A stretch of 64,000 nucleotides of DNA from Neospora caninum Liverpool (taxonomy: Eukaryota > Apicomplexa > Conoidasida > Eucoccidiorida > Sarcocystidae). The notes below the pieces were generated by a model. It was not told where the DNA came from. It made no database searches and saw nothing but the letters and a program-made list of their open reading frames with translations. Shown piece after piece: positions 43,871-56,492 of this stretch (position 1 is the stretch's first letter; every line of letters begins with the position of its first letter). Made by a program: the position numbers and the translations under genes. Where the stretch lies: the NCBI RefSeq assembly GCF_000208865.1, contig NC_018395.1, positions 2,077,920 through 2,141,919 of the forward strand, read 5' to 3'.

Positions 43871-46800
43871 ATGGTATCACGTGACTCAGAAACCAACATA
43901 GTCTTCGACCAGCCCGATTTTTGGATTGCCATCAGGTAGAAGGAGATGCCGACCAGCCAAGCCGGTAAGACACTTTTCTTGGTCTCGTGCTCTGTTGAGG
44001 TTCTGGACAGGAACATCTACCGGTTGTCTGCTCAAATCAGTGCAACTTTGTGTCCTGTCACACTAGTGTGGTGGACGCACTGCCTGCCACAATGGTAATT
44101 GGCCTTGTAACACACACACCATGCCAGCCAAGGAACGTGGCCGCTGAGAATCTACAAGCTTCGTTGATGCTTGCTCACGCGTGGTCATCTTCGGAACACA
44201 CGACAGCAGCTTGGGAAGCTTTTCTACCATCACATGAAGCGGACACCTTGCTCTTTCGTTGCACATGGATTCACGTCTTGGTGACAACGGCGGACCATGT
44301 GTCAGTCAGGCCACGCTGGTTTTCGGATTTTGTTAGTTCTCCCCGTTAGGCTGAGAGCCGTGCGTCGTGTACTTGGCATGCTCGAAACAATAAAAATCAG
44401 GGAACCGCAACTTTGCGTGACTGTAACGGCCTCGCTGGTCGCATGCACGCTCGACGGCCTTGACCTAGAGAGCGACATCTCATTAAATATACTCTCGCCA
44501 CTATTTCGTATCATTTGCCGAAGACTTTCACCTTCGTGCTGCTCCCGTACTGCCTCAAATGCTGCGGTGCTAGGTTCGTGGGTGACTTTTGTCAACCGTT
44601 TGTCTCAGAACGGAGCGGCACTGTGATTGTGCATATAGTGGAACAAACTGGGGCTATCATGCGTTGTGGCTGCACGATCAAAACGCCACGGAAAGTGTCT
44701 TTTCGAACATCTTTCTGAGGGGCTCTGTCCACAATCTCGGTAGCTGCGGCGTCTTTGCTGTCTGCCTTCCTGCCCTCGCGTTGCCTTCGGAGCCATTCGT
44801 CGGGCCCGCTTCAAATCTGCTTCCTTTCGCGACAGATTTGGCTCGGGCTGCACAGATTTCCCGGCGCGAAGGATCCGACGCTTCTGCCGTGGTAAGTCAT
44901 GGACAGGCGTAAGCCTGGGGAGGGAGTCCAGGACACCAGCATCGGCGAGTGTCGGGCCAAAGATACGCGTCCCTCAAACCCAGTTGACAACTGGGCAGAG
45001 CACCCTTTGTTCATGACCTCTGTGCCGTCTCCTGAGGCGTTCCGTCGCAACCCGCTTCTTTCAGCTCTTGCCGCTACAATTGACGAAACCGAACAGTGTC
45101 CCTTTGGTCCTCAGCGAAGGCGCCAGAATAGCCAAGGGACATGCGCACGGGCAAGTGCCCGTCGGGTGGGGCCCTCCCGCGGAGGACCGCTAGCTCGGCG
45201 GAGAAATATCCCTACCGGACCCTATTCACTGAGGAAAGGTGTACCATCGAGAGAGTCTTCTAACCAGGAAATAGCTCCATCATGTGACTCAAAGGACGAA
45301 ACTGGATCCCAGGTTCCGGAGGCGGATTCGGAACCTTTGACAGCAAACTCTGACAACGCAGGCCCATCCATGGGCGAGCTGCACATATGTATGCACATGT
45401 GGAGTATTGGGAACAAGTGATAACGGGCAGGGACGCGGAGAGCGTAACACTGACCGAGAGGAAATGGAAGTTCGTTCCGAACATACAGACTGTTGTTGGT
45501 AATTTTATGTATCCTCGCGGAGGTTCCGTTTCCAGTCGTCAGTTCGCAAAACAGCTCGAGATGCGAGCTGTTCCGTATCTTTTCGTGCCTACACGTATAT
45601 ACGGAGACTTTTCAAGGTTCTTTGGCCCGTGGGAATGCCTCTCCTCGATCGCAGCATTTTCTGACACGCCGAGACGATGCCACTAGGAATGCGGAAAAAA
45701 GACGCCGGTGACACGTGAGAACACTGCTGGGGCCGCGCAGTGTTCTGACGTGTCACCGACCGTTGCCACAGTGAGGCGCAAAAGATAACCCTGCGCGAGT
45801 TTCTGGAATACGCGAAGCTCACATCTCGCGGGGCGACCTAACGGATCTTTTCCTGGAGTCCAGCCTGTGACGCGTGCATGAAAACTGACCGCACCGCTTT
45901 GCATTCCTTGCGTGCAGGGCAGGCATCGGTGTCTCTGTGTGTGGGTTAGGGAGTTCTCTGAGCATGTCCGCGCAGTGTTCATATCACGGTTAGAGGGCGG
46001 ACATTTCTGCAACTGGACAGGTTCAGTGCGTGAACTTTTTTGTGGGTCTAGCTCTTGATTTTGTGGGGTCAACACGTGCATTTGTTTCGTGCAGACGTGC
46101 GCCTCCACATCCATGTCAGAGGTGTTTGCAATCGGGAGCTGTATACGAGAGGTAGCATCGCTAACAGATTCTGTACACCGTGCATTTCAGGAAGTCCTGA
46201 TCGTGAGGCGTCCAGAAGCGTTTTTCGAATCAAGAGACAGCATGTGGGAGTGCGCTCTTTTTCATGTTCGTAGTCAGCTTTCACTGAAGAAAGGCGCTAT
46301 AGCCCAGGCGTTTGTCGGCGGAACAGAGGTCCTCCACAAAACCATAAAATGGGTAAGGCACGATTCTGCCTCATCCGTTGTTGTTTTCCGACCCGAGAGT
46401 GAGACTGACTCACGTTTGAGAGCCCCCGCGTCCAAATTTTGACTACCTTTTCTCTCTCTCTCAGTCACTTTCCCCCTCAGTTGCGAATGCGACCTTCTCC
46501 TGCTCACGACATGCGCTTGTCGTGCCCCTAGAAACAAACATGGCCCTCTCTTTCACAGTTGATCGCACCTCTGCGAGGCCATCTAGGTTCAAGAATGTCG
46601 CGAGATGTTTTTTAAGGCGGCATGCCTTACAAGAGGAAAAATAAAGTGCGGAACTCAGTCTCTGACGGCAAAAAAGTCGGCCGGCCAGCGTGCAAAGCAC
46701 CACTCAGCGGCAAGCACAGCCTGTGACACAGAGCGACACGATCTGCCGTGCGTCGCGCTTTTTCTGCGCCGAAGATCTTTTTTGACCTGTGTACGATTCG

Positions 46801-46958
46801 GCGAAAACCCTTATTCCTATTTTACGCAGCTTGTGCTCTTACAAACGGAAGAGAACTTCCAACTGGCATCCCAGGCGCGCCCCGCCCTCTTCAAGTCACA
46901 CGATCACTCTCTGTATGCGCCGCTCGGGGACTACAGCATCGCAGCGTTACTTGTCTGA
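43871..46958 (+). CDS. Unidentified multi-exon protein with TTC4-like motif
   Basis: Confident exons: 43871-43935 (MVSRDSETNIVFDQPDFW), 44067-44331, 46095-46352 and 46830-46958 (stop TGA 46956-46958), with matching phases at the first and last junctions. Between them, coding-looking frames occur at about 44355-44580 (ASLVACTLDGLDLESDISL), 44720-44891 (ending at a GTAAGT donor) and 44930-45410, but junctions are not all resolved. The segment VDNWAEHPLFM...NPLLSALAATIDE resembles the N-terminal motif of TTC4/Cns1 co-chaperones, yet no TPR repeats follow, so the similarity may be fortuitous. The C terminus (FQEVLIVRRPEAFFESRD, ALFHVRSQLSLKKGAIAQAF, SLYAPLGDYSIAALLV) is well formed. This could be two genes rather than one. 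Its last exon overlaps the coding end of the next gene. Confidence 0.55.
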
Positions 46959-49900
46959 GACACATCGATCGCGACTTGCGCAAAGCCGAGGCGAAGGCTC
47001 CCCGGTTGCGGCTGTTGCTCCTGGCGCCTTGCTCTGGTACTCTCGGATTCTCTGGTCCAGTCGTTTGATGGGTTCCTGGGCATCCTCCCGTTTGACGGAC
47101 TCGCGTGGCACGCGGTCCGGCCCGGACTTTGCAGGTGAAACGTCCGTGTCCTTGAAGAAACCAGTGGGCGATCCGGAGGGTAACGAACTGCAGTTTTCCT
47201 CGGAGACCCCGCGTTTTGACAGCAAGACGGCTCCCAGCGGGGCCGTGTCCCCGCTTGTGGACCGTTCCATAAAGACGCGACTGCTCGAGTCGACGCCTGC
47301 ACTGTGGCCACACGCATTATCCGAGACACTCCCTGCTCGTCGCCGACCTGCCGACGGATGAATACGAGATCGATCGCCTGCGCGGCCACCGTCCTCCTCG
47401 CCAGCCCAAGCCCCGAGCTAAACGCAAGGACACACACGAGGGGAGCCTCGTCGCTTTAGAATTGCTTCATTCGGTGGCGGAGAAATGGTCGAGAGCAGAC
47501 ACACTGGCGCCTGCAACGGGTAGCCAGGAAGCCCTGCGTGCGAAAGCCTGGACACCGCCGTGTTTCAGCAAAGGCAACCAGCCTCTTTTTTTGGTGCAGA
47601 AATACTTGCTGGCAGCCAGTCAACTGCGCAGTTTTCTTCTCTCTTTGCACCCATCTCTCTCGAGACAACACTGCCGCGAAGTCATTAAAATCATTAAAGT
47701 GTGACATTTACAGCGTGGAAAGATCCCCTCGCTACAGAAGCTGTGCTTCAACACATCGGCACGTGTGTATCGAACCACGCATGCGCCAGTAGACAAGTCG
47801 TGTCAGTCCTAATCCAGAAGATGAGTCAGTTTTCCGCGGTATGCGCCTTCGGGATGGCCGTCGTAGAAACCAGAACTGAAGCCGACCCCCGTAGGGTTAC
47901 GTGCTTACTTTAACTGCATCGAGATGTCCTGCGTTGTCTTCCGCAGCACTCTGAAGCCGGTAAAAAAGATCTCGTAACTGCTCCAGCTCACGGCGTTCGT
48001 GGTCTCCCAGGTGCGCGTCCAAGCGCGTTTTGTCGGCGTCCTAACAGAAACACAGGCGACACACGGGTACAGCCGTTTTTGTTGCCACTCTCCCGTTGAG
48101 GTGGTGCGTACCCACGACAACCGCGCGATTCCGACGCGAACCTCTCCCGCTGCCATTCTACCCGACCCTCTTCTCAGAACGTCTGCCTGCGTGACGGCAC
48201 TGTGCCGCTCGGGCACCAAGGCCTCAAACATGACAAAAACACATGTAACTCACCTTGCTACGCGTCGAGGCCTCCGGCGCGTCGCTACGGCGGAGCCATT
48301 CCACTTGAACGCGGAGACTGTCGTTTTGTTGCAGTAGTTGCATATGATACTCCTGAACACGACACATGTGCACGTCATTCAGAGGCAACTTCTTCATGCG
48401 GTACCTTTCGCCTCAACGGCGTTCCGCAAGGGGCGGCATATCGATAGCACGTCCTCAACGACGTAATGCCAAGTGGGGAAGCCACCGGGAAAATCACACA
48501 AGTCGAGCTTTTCATGGTGGTATCCGAAGCAGCGTGGACATACAAATCCGAGCAGTGTAGGTTTTGATGCAAAAGCTTCGAGGACCCAGTGTCCTCTGTC
48601 CTTCCCACGACTTTCCTGCTTCTCTGATCAGGTGTGGAGTTAACGACAAGCCAACTGACCCACGCTCCGCAAGCTCCAGATGTCAGGCATTGACACATAC
48701 GAGACGGCTTCAACAGCTGAAGAGAGCACCCAAGGACCACGAACTGAAGGTCGTCAGTCAACCGAGGAGCAACTCTTATGTAACGGTGGCGAGACAGCTG
48801 ACACAGCTCCTACCGAGCCTCCCACGCTGCGGCGTCAAAGGCTCCCACAGCCACTTCCCACTGGTGCATTTTTGCATTCGCCCCTGGGAAAGAAGAACTC
48901 GGCATTGCACAAGGAACCAGGAGGCAAACTTACTGCGGCTTCGGCCAGCGCCTCTCGCAACAAAAACACCTCGCGGCTGCAGTCTCCAGCGCCTCCGCCA
49001 ATCACTGCTCCACGAGTCAACTCCGCTCCTCTTTGGTTCATCCTAATGGTGTGCCTGATAAACACGGTCAAAAGAGGCCTACCGATAGCGTTTTCATGCC
49101 CAAACTCCCCAACTTTGGCAGGTATCGAAACAGAAAGCCCTTCGCGACAGCGAACCGGTGTCAACCATGAGACGGCAAAGCCTCCGCTCCGTCGGTAACG
49201 TCGCGCCTTTGGCTGTCTCTGGTCGGGGCTCTCACTAGCCATCCTCGAGCTGCGGCACACTGCATGTGCAAGAAGGAACGAGTTCGCAAATGCGACCGAT
49301 CCGGCCGCGTTCAGAGCGCATCTGATTGGACCCCACGATGAGTGATGAAGTGGTTGAGGATCGCGCAAAACGCTGTTTCAAGCCTTTCACCCACCGTAGC
49401 CGAAGCAACTCGTCCCTCGCTGTTCGGAGATCAGCTTCCATCGTCAGTTGATTTTTGGCCTGCGCCGCCGCGCGGGCTGTCTGCAGGGAACGGAGAACGA
49501 AGCGATCGAGATACACCCGCAGAGTTACGGTTGACGCTAGCCTGTGTGGCTTCGCATCTTTGTGCCAGGCAAAAACGAAGGTTGCTGTGCCATCCAGCAG
49601 AGAACGCGACATGCCGCCTCATGTGGGGACGCACAAACTTACCATCGTCTGCGGGTCTAACCTCTGGCTTGCTCCCCACAAACTTCCCGCTCTCGGCCTG
49701 TCCACCGTCTCAGGACTCATCGACTTACTTCTCTGTCGACCTGTTGCTGGAGAGTGAAAATCTGCTTTTCACAGTCTCGAATTCGACAGCGAAGCATTTT
49801 GTTCTCGACACCAGCCTGACGAGGGTAGCGCACGTGCAGAGAAATGACCAAATATTCTGAACCTACAAAAGGCTCATCAACGGAAGCAGTTCATCTCCTG

Positions 49901-51763
49901 GGCCCAGTGTATACGGAACTGCTCTTGACCTTCAAGACGCATCCCACCTATTTATGCAGTATTACAGGCACACCGACATATGAAGAGAAGCGACCTAATT
50001 CCTTTTCTGCAGAAGGGTGCATGTACATGGCACCCCAGTAAACCTGCACAGGAGAGTATCCGATGTGTGTGTTTAGTGGAGGTAGAAAGGGTCCAATACC
50101 CAGTCGTGTGTCCCCCTTTGCATGGACGAACCCCACCAGGAGGGACGGGTACGTTTTTCATTTTGCGGATCTGTTTTTCGTGAGCAAAGTGCCTTGAATG
50201 GACAGTTCGGAACTCGAGAATCGTCGATAGCATACAGTAATTCTAGCCTGCCAGTAATCCAGCGGTTCTCGGATGCCGAGGGTGGACACGTTTCACAAGG
50301 CCGAACAAACGTCGCTGCGGTCCGCTTCCCAGTTTTGCTGGATGCCTCACTTGTCGTGCCAGGTCGCGCCAACCTTCTAGGTCTGTTGGCCGGGGCTGCT
50401 TGAGCCGGGAGAGGCACGTCGATTCGTCCTCGTCGTCTGACAGCCACACCACACGCTAGCATCGGCCGATTTTCTTACTGATGTTCGTGAGGTCCCCCGG
50501 AACAACAGCAGCCACTCGGACTCCCCACACTACTTTAGACGACTGCGCTGCCAGGCTTTGTCCTCCACGTCGCGGGACAGGAAGAAAACGGGCCCCTCCG
50601 TCCTCTTGTGGTTTTCTGCCGGGTAGAGTTGGTTTCGAAGCCGATACATTAGGCGCCGCACAGTGTGTGCGTGCGGCTGATATCGGTGTCACGGCCAGTC
50701 CAAGGATCCAAGAATTCACTTCACTTTGATCAGCGGCACGCTTACCGGACCAGAACGAGTTGTGCGGACTCCCGCGTTGATGACACTGTCTAGACACCTC
50801 CGGCTGCTCGCCTCCAAACCGCTTCCCATGGTCGATCATCTCGCCATCTTTCACGAAAACGGGGAGGAGAGCAGCAGACTGTCGATGGCCCCCGAGTACT
50901 TCATGCTCCTGTTTGCCATGCCCGTTCCTGTGTTCGGCTCGTGAAGTTTGTACACCTTCGCGACGGTCAGTTTGAACGCCGGCGGGAGGACGACAACTAG
51001 GAGAGCTCAAATTTTGTGCTCCTTTCCATTCGGATTCGCCGCCTCCAGAGTGGGGCGTCCCTCTGCCTGTGGCATGAGATTGATTGAGCGAGTACATCGT
51101 ATGCGCATTCCCTGCATGTGGAGACGAGTCTACAGGTGCCTGTCGCTGTGGTCGCGCAAACGTCGAGCCGCTCTCCGCGCTACGAGGGTTTAAATATTCA
51201 ACAGATTGCCGTACAGATGCTGACTCCACCGCTTCCCGTTGGTAACGTGGCCGAGGCACTGATGCCTGGGGCAGTTGAATCTGAGGTGCGTCGGACGAAT
51301 ACGTTTCAAAATAATAGGATCGAGCCTGAGGTGAGGAACTGTGTGGTCCTCCTTCACCACACTCTTCCGCAGAGTATGCATGTTGCGTGGCAGGTGTTGT
51401 CTGTGGGACTACACCTCCGACGTAAGCCGCTGAGGTGCCTTGGCTAGTGTAATGGACCGATGAGGAATACGCAGACCGCGTTGGAGAGTAACGAGATGGA
51501 GGAGCGTGGTAGCCCAGCTCCGCCCCTCTCCCCAAGCTCTCTTCCCCCGGATGCGTTACAGCTAGCACATGACTCGGGAAAGAGGCCGAATGAGATGATA
51601 CACGGTCCGTTGATGAAGAAATGCGGTGAATGACGGTGCTTTCTGGCGTAGTGGGAGGCCGGCCGCTCGCCGCATACCCCTGATGCGTCGGCGAATACGG
51701 CCCACCAACACGGGAATGATGGGTTGCCGGATACAGTGGTGAAGGCAGCCGAGAATCCGCCAT
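46947..51763 (-). CDS. Coiled-coil protein with disordered N terminus
   Basis: Exons in transcript order: 51763-50746, 50436-50351, 49815-49729, 49480-49395, 48976-48934, one uncertain exon near 48880-48800, ~48411-48254, 48040-47909, 47417-46947. Phases match at all resolved joins: FWS-D-DEDESTC, DLARQ|AGVENK, QQQVDRE|TARAAA, LLRL-R-REVFLL, TRSK|DADKTR, DAVK|LGAWAG. The first 340 residues are Tyr/Ser/Pro-rich and disordered, starting MADSRLPSPLYPATHH; an earlier ATG at 51958 is possible. Then follow long heptad-like helices (LRCRIRDCEKQIFTLQQQVD, NQLTMEADLRTARDELLRL, VHMCRVQEYHMQLLQQNDSL, ELEQLRDLFYRLQSAAED), and a Ser/Gly-rich tail. This architecture suits a structural or centrosome/cytoskeleton-associated protein, but no family was recognised. 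Confidence 0.65.
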
Positions 51764-53999
51764 CGCTCCTGCTTGAGTGAGAAAAGCTTGCGCCCGAGGA
51801 AACATGAAACACGCTATTTTCAGACAGGCAATCACCGGGCTCAGGTCTGTGCGAACACAGCTCAGACTGCGGTGACCATGCGCAAAGGCATGAGCCGCTG
51901 CACCGCGATTTACTAGCAACGGAGCGTCGGATGGATCAGCTTTCAAGGGACCACACACTCATTCTTGACACGCCTTTCCGGGGAATTGCCAGCAACTTGA
52001 GAGGCGCATGCTCGAGAACAGTTTGTCTATGCAGACAGCAACAGCCTTTCGTCACGAGACAGCATTGCTGCCACGTTCGCGTCAACGGAAATTTGCTCTG
52101 TCGGCCGGTCCGCTGCTAGCTGTCCGTCGGTTCGCGGTGCACTCATAGAAGTGGTGTTCCATCGCAAAAGCGGCCGTGACTTCTATTGCATCAGCGCGTG
52201 TCGTACTTTCTGCGAATAATTTTAAAATGCAGTGAGGACCACAATGATGGAAGTTCCAGTGTTTGTTGCCGGCAACTGGGTTCCACGTAAAAAAATACCC
52301 CCTTGCGTTACGTGACGGTCTCGTCTTGTTTCGGGGCGTCGTGGCGAGCGAGCACATTGACCCGCGCAACTTGCCAGTAGAGCTGCCGTCAAGGTCGAGT
52401 TCTGCCTTCAGTTTTAGTCCCGAATCACCTTTCTCTCTTATGGAACTTTGTGTAACACGAATTTACCTCTAAATACGCACGTGTGCTGCGGTGGAAGATC
52501 TATGGCACTTTCAGCAACCAGCAGGGAAGAATTCCATCACGCCTGCCAGTAGGGGACCGTGTGGACGGGTCTCTGCGGGTTCCGCACTGTTTTTTACTCA
52601 GCAAGGTTCCTGACGCTGTCACGCACTAACCACCGGCAACCAATTCTCCTAATTCTGTCTGCGTTTAACTGATGGAACTGTCTAATCTAGTGATGAGTAG
52701 CACCTGACGCCTTACTCGTGACACTGGAACACTCGAAGATGACTCGTGGCCGTTAGAAGGTTCTGCGCGCCGGCATCGAGTCGACAGTTCCCGTCCCCGT
52801 TGCGTGAAGTTCGGCAGAGCTGAAATTTGCAGTACTATTGGCGCACGGATGAATACGGGAGAGACAAAGTTCGCATCCTTCAGTACAGAGACCCGTCAGA
52901 TGTGACCCATACAGCGTGTCACCGACAGTCCGGCAAAGCGACAGCTGTGGCGGGCGTTGTCTTATTCCCTCGTAGCCGTGCTGGGCAAGGACCACACACG
53001 TAAATCTTAACTGCAGTAGTGAGAATTTAGGCAGAGCACAGTCTTTTGCGTGTCACCCAACTTTCAGGAGGCTAGAGTGGTGGGATCAGTAGGGAGACAG
53101 AATGTCTCGCGCTGGGTAAGTATGTAATTGCGTGCTCATCAGGTGACAGTGTTTGCTGGTGATAATATGCATGTGATCAGGTGCCGAGACGCGCATTTTG
53201 CATTAAGTGTGAAATTTTCCGTTAATGCGTTTCTACACCCTCAGACGAATCCGGACAGCTGCCGTTTTAGTAGCGAAAGATGCCACTAGGCATTTTAAAC
53301 GGCTCCGCTGCTTCCGTTTTACCGCCACGGATGGCCACCGAGAATACGGCAACAGCACAGAACGCTCTAGTCCAGCACCGTCCGCAGTCCTTGCGTTTCT
53401 TCCCGCTGGGTGGACGCGACTCAACATGACTGACTGGGCAACCTCTGTGGTGTCCGCTATGGACCCAAACTTTCGCCTTTGGCCCCCAGCCTTCTCAGGC
53501 TCATCGAGGAAGACCCGCACGGACAGTAAAAGGGCGATGTTCCTCAAGGGAGACGTGAGCCTCTTCTTGCTGACCAACAACAGGAGATATGGATAAGTTG
53601 CCTCAACTGCTCCGACTCTTCCGCATATGCACCTGCTGCTGCCACAAAGCTGTGACGCACAGAAAGTTGATCCATCTTTGAGCCGACAAGAGGCATCGAC
53701 GACGTACTCGACCTCAGCTCCACGAACGTGTCTATACCACGTTGCATTCCGACCGTGTCGACAGCTGTTAGATTAGAAGGGTAGTCCCTTTAAACACCTA
53801 TGAGATCCACTGGTCGAGTGTTGTGGCCGCTAATCCTCTGTACAATGGTGAGACTGCAAAGTTACCTCGCACAACGGGTCCGAGCGACATCATTTGAGAG
53901 GCGTCGTTCGCGGAAGCACGCAAGCGCCCTACGGCTACGTTCCACTTGCCTGGAATCGCTGCCACAGAAGTTGCACACCAAGCAGGACGATCGAGCCGC
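51764..53999. other. Gene-poor region, no supported gene
   Basis: Overlapping sense and antisense ORFs of about 115-123 residues at 53225-53596 have no domain or splice context. The first few hundred bases are the promoter and leader of the coiled-coil gene. Confidence 0.45.
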
Positions 54000-54157
54000 T
54001 GTATAGATCTCATGGCGAGCTATTCAGACAACCAAGTTCTTTATGTTTGCTGTAGAGCTATAAATACTGTGATTAAAGAATCCCAAGATAGCACCAACAA
54101 TGGCATGACTGAAATGTATACCAGTAATATGTACCTTTGCAATTACTCAAACTTATA

Positions 54158-54211
54158 CAGTAGTCCAACTCGTAGTATATACTCCCCAGAAAATGGTAGT
54201 CTATACAAACT
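54158..54211 (+). repeat. Direct repeat block, copy A, within mitochondrial insertion
   Basis: Begins cagtagtccaactcgtagta and runs into a ggtagtctata element. It matches 54605-54657 with a few substitutions near its 3' end, and its last part also appears at 42066 in the other insertion. Confidence 0.85.
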
Positions 54212-54604
54212 ACCTTGAGTTCCTTGTATCTAGTTAGCTCACTGCGTACTTAGGAGCAGAGCAACTAATAAACCTAGGTTAATAAGGGATGACATAAATA
54301 CGTACCAGAATGGTATTTTCTAGCATACGTACCTTACGACCGTTATATAATTTAGAGATAGAAAGTACGTCAGTTTCAATGCCCAAGGCAGAGCACTGGA
54401 TATACAGTCCTCGAGTCATGTGAATTAAAATACACAAGAATACGAAAGAGGCAGTTGTAGCATGCAAATATATGGATTACTGTTATCACTCGTATTAACA
54501 GCGAGAGAAAACTATTATATCCACGTTTTGTCGAAGCAGTGTGGATAATCGGAGATAAACTCCAGATTTAGCATTCATCAAACAAAGACATTCAAGATCT
54601 AAAC

Positions 54605-54657
54605 CAGTAGTCCAACTCGTAGTATATACTCCCCATAAAAAGGTAGTTTGTATAAAC
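54605..54657 (+). repeat. Direct repeat block, copy B, within mitochondrial insertion
   Basis: Same block as 54158-54211, about 447 bases further on, ending in ggtagtttgtata in place of ggtagtctata. It marks the right-hand edge of the AT-rich insertion. Confidence 0.85.
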
Positions 54658-54660
54658 CCA

Positions 54661-56492
54661 GGAATATTGTGTGGGCGGTAAGGTGGAAGTCACCTGGCGG
54701 TTGGGCCGCACACGAACCTAGAGGCTGCTCTTCTGAGGCGCCTCTCTCCTCGATCTCGGCGTTGGTTTGTTTGTGGTTTAACCCAGCACACCTACAGGCC
54801 GGATATTTTCAGCCCTTCCCTACTCGTCTCAAGGCTTGCATAGATGCAGAGATTGTCCGGAGCAGGAAGAACATGATGGTGCTCAAATCAACTTTTGTGT
54901 GTATGCCTTCTTAGTGAAGGATCGATTTGCAGCATTACGGTGTATGGCTCTACCATCCTGTCATCGAAAAAGCGCACTTTTCATTCCTTACTACGAGGAC
55001 ATCGCACCATGACGATACACCCTGGTATTGGGCAATACCGAGTGAACCGAACCCTGCAGTTGCAACGCGCTGCCCCAAAGAAGTCGTCATCGTCCCCACA
55101 AACTCCGCAAATGGCTTAATCCTAAAGTGACACAAGAGGTGGGTAACCTACGCCGTGACACACACGGACGACGATGCGTAGGAAAAGAAGAAACCGAAAC
55201 AACATGCAGGAGCCAAGATCGCTTCGCTCGTTACACCGGAACAGCGATCCTCTCTGAAGTCAAACGGAAAACGGATTTTTCATCTTCCAGCGGTCAGAAT
55301 GACCGCTAGGTTGCCGTCCCTTTAGAGGTTGGTGGCCTTGCCTGTGTCAGCACTCATCACACATCCCCTTCTTTCCCCTCTCTCCCACCCCCCCCCCTTC
55401 GCACATTTTTTGGCATCTGATGCTCCCGGGGCTGCATCGCTCCTTAAACAATGCGAAGGCAACGCGTGCGGTCTCGCAACATCTGCGAGGACAGCATACC
55501 TCCTTCTGCTATCGAAATTCAGCTGGAAACCTGATGCTGATGTCGGCTCCTCATATATCTTCGTGACAGAAATTCAGAGCGAAAACGTGTGCTCTCGGGA
55601 CTGTGACAACACAAGGATGGTTTCAGAGCTGTGATACATCTCAGCGGCCTCGACAACGTCTCATGAACCGCTATTCTCGGTTAGAAGAAGGAGCCCTGCA
55701 TTTAGTATCTTTGTAGTATTTTCCCCTCTTTTCAGTAGCGTCTTTCCCCCTTCAGATTCCCCGCCTTTCGGTGTGGAAAACACCGAGTTGTCTAGCGGGG
55801 CCTGGGCTGATGTCACCTTCGCCGGACATTGATGATTGTGCCCCGTCGTCTTTTAGTTTTTCCCTCACTAACTTCTGTTCGCACTTCTGTTTTTCTTCTT
55901 GCTTGTTTGGCCGAAATATATGTGGAATGCGGACCCACAATTTTTGCGCGCAACGGACTTTGACGATATTCTACAGTAACGGTGTTTTGCCGTCGTCTGC
56001 GACCCGCTCGTTTCCCCCCCACCTCGTGTTTTTCCGTCTCTCGCTTCTTTCTAACAAGGCATGTGACTCTCAAGAGATGAAGTGATTCAGGTTCATCGCA
56101 ATTCTCGCCGGAACAGAGACTCGGACGAGCGTTTTAGATTCGATTGAAGGGTTCCGTGGAGCGCACTGGTAACTCCCACGATTGCCGGCGCGGTGTCGGA
56201 GCCGGGTCGCCTCTCTTGGTTGGTTTTTCCCTTTTGAAAAAGACGGGCCAAACAGTCACACTCGCGTACATTTTTCAGTGCGTTTGATTCTCCACGCGAC
56301 GGGGGCCTCCTTTCCAGGCCAAACGCGCTCGCTGACGGCCGGAGCCGAGGACAGCTGTGTGACCCTCCAAACACGGTCGGGCGCGAGGGTGTGCGCGCAA
56401 CTGTTGCCCTTCATTCTTCTGTCGAGCAATCGGGGAAGACACACAAGGCGGCAGCCACGGTGCTGAGTCCTCCAGCGGCCGTGGTTGGCGGC
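54661..56492. other. Intergenic region and promoter of the 56493 gene
   Basis: No ORF with coding character. A poly-C run lies at about 55387-55397. The frame leading into 56493 is open back to 56391 without an ATG, so the final part is probably the 5' untranslated region of the following gene. Confidence 0.5.

Larger units (their letters stand above)
54010..54660 (-). pseudogene. Second nuclear insertion of mitochondrial DNA with cob pieces
   Basis: The region is markedly AT-rich compared with its surroundings. On the minus strand 54467 to about 54405 reads HATTASFVFLCILIHMTRGL, the haem-binding helix B region of Toxoplasma-type cytochrome b. Bases near 54304-54265 read VFMSSLINLGLL, a distant part of the same protein, again adjacent in the wrong order. 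The remaining blocks do not translate recognisably and may be rRNA fragments or other mitochondrial blocks. Two near-identical copies of a 50-base block lie inside it (54158-54211 and 54605-54657). Reading frames are broken, so it is not a functional gene. Confidence 0.9.

Noticed and set aside
53225..53596. Overlapping sense and antisense ORFs of 123 and 115 residues
   Set aside because: No domain, no splice sites, no neighbouring exons, and mutual antisense overlap.
55385..55400. Poly-C run, with a similar one near 63640
   Set aside because: Simple homopolymers without surrounding structure; no reason to assign function.
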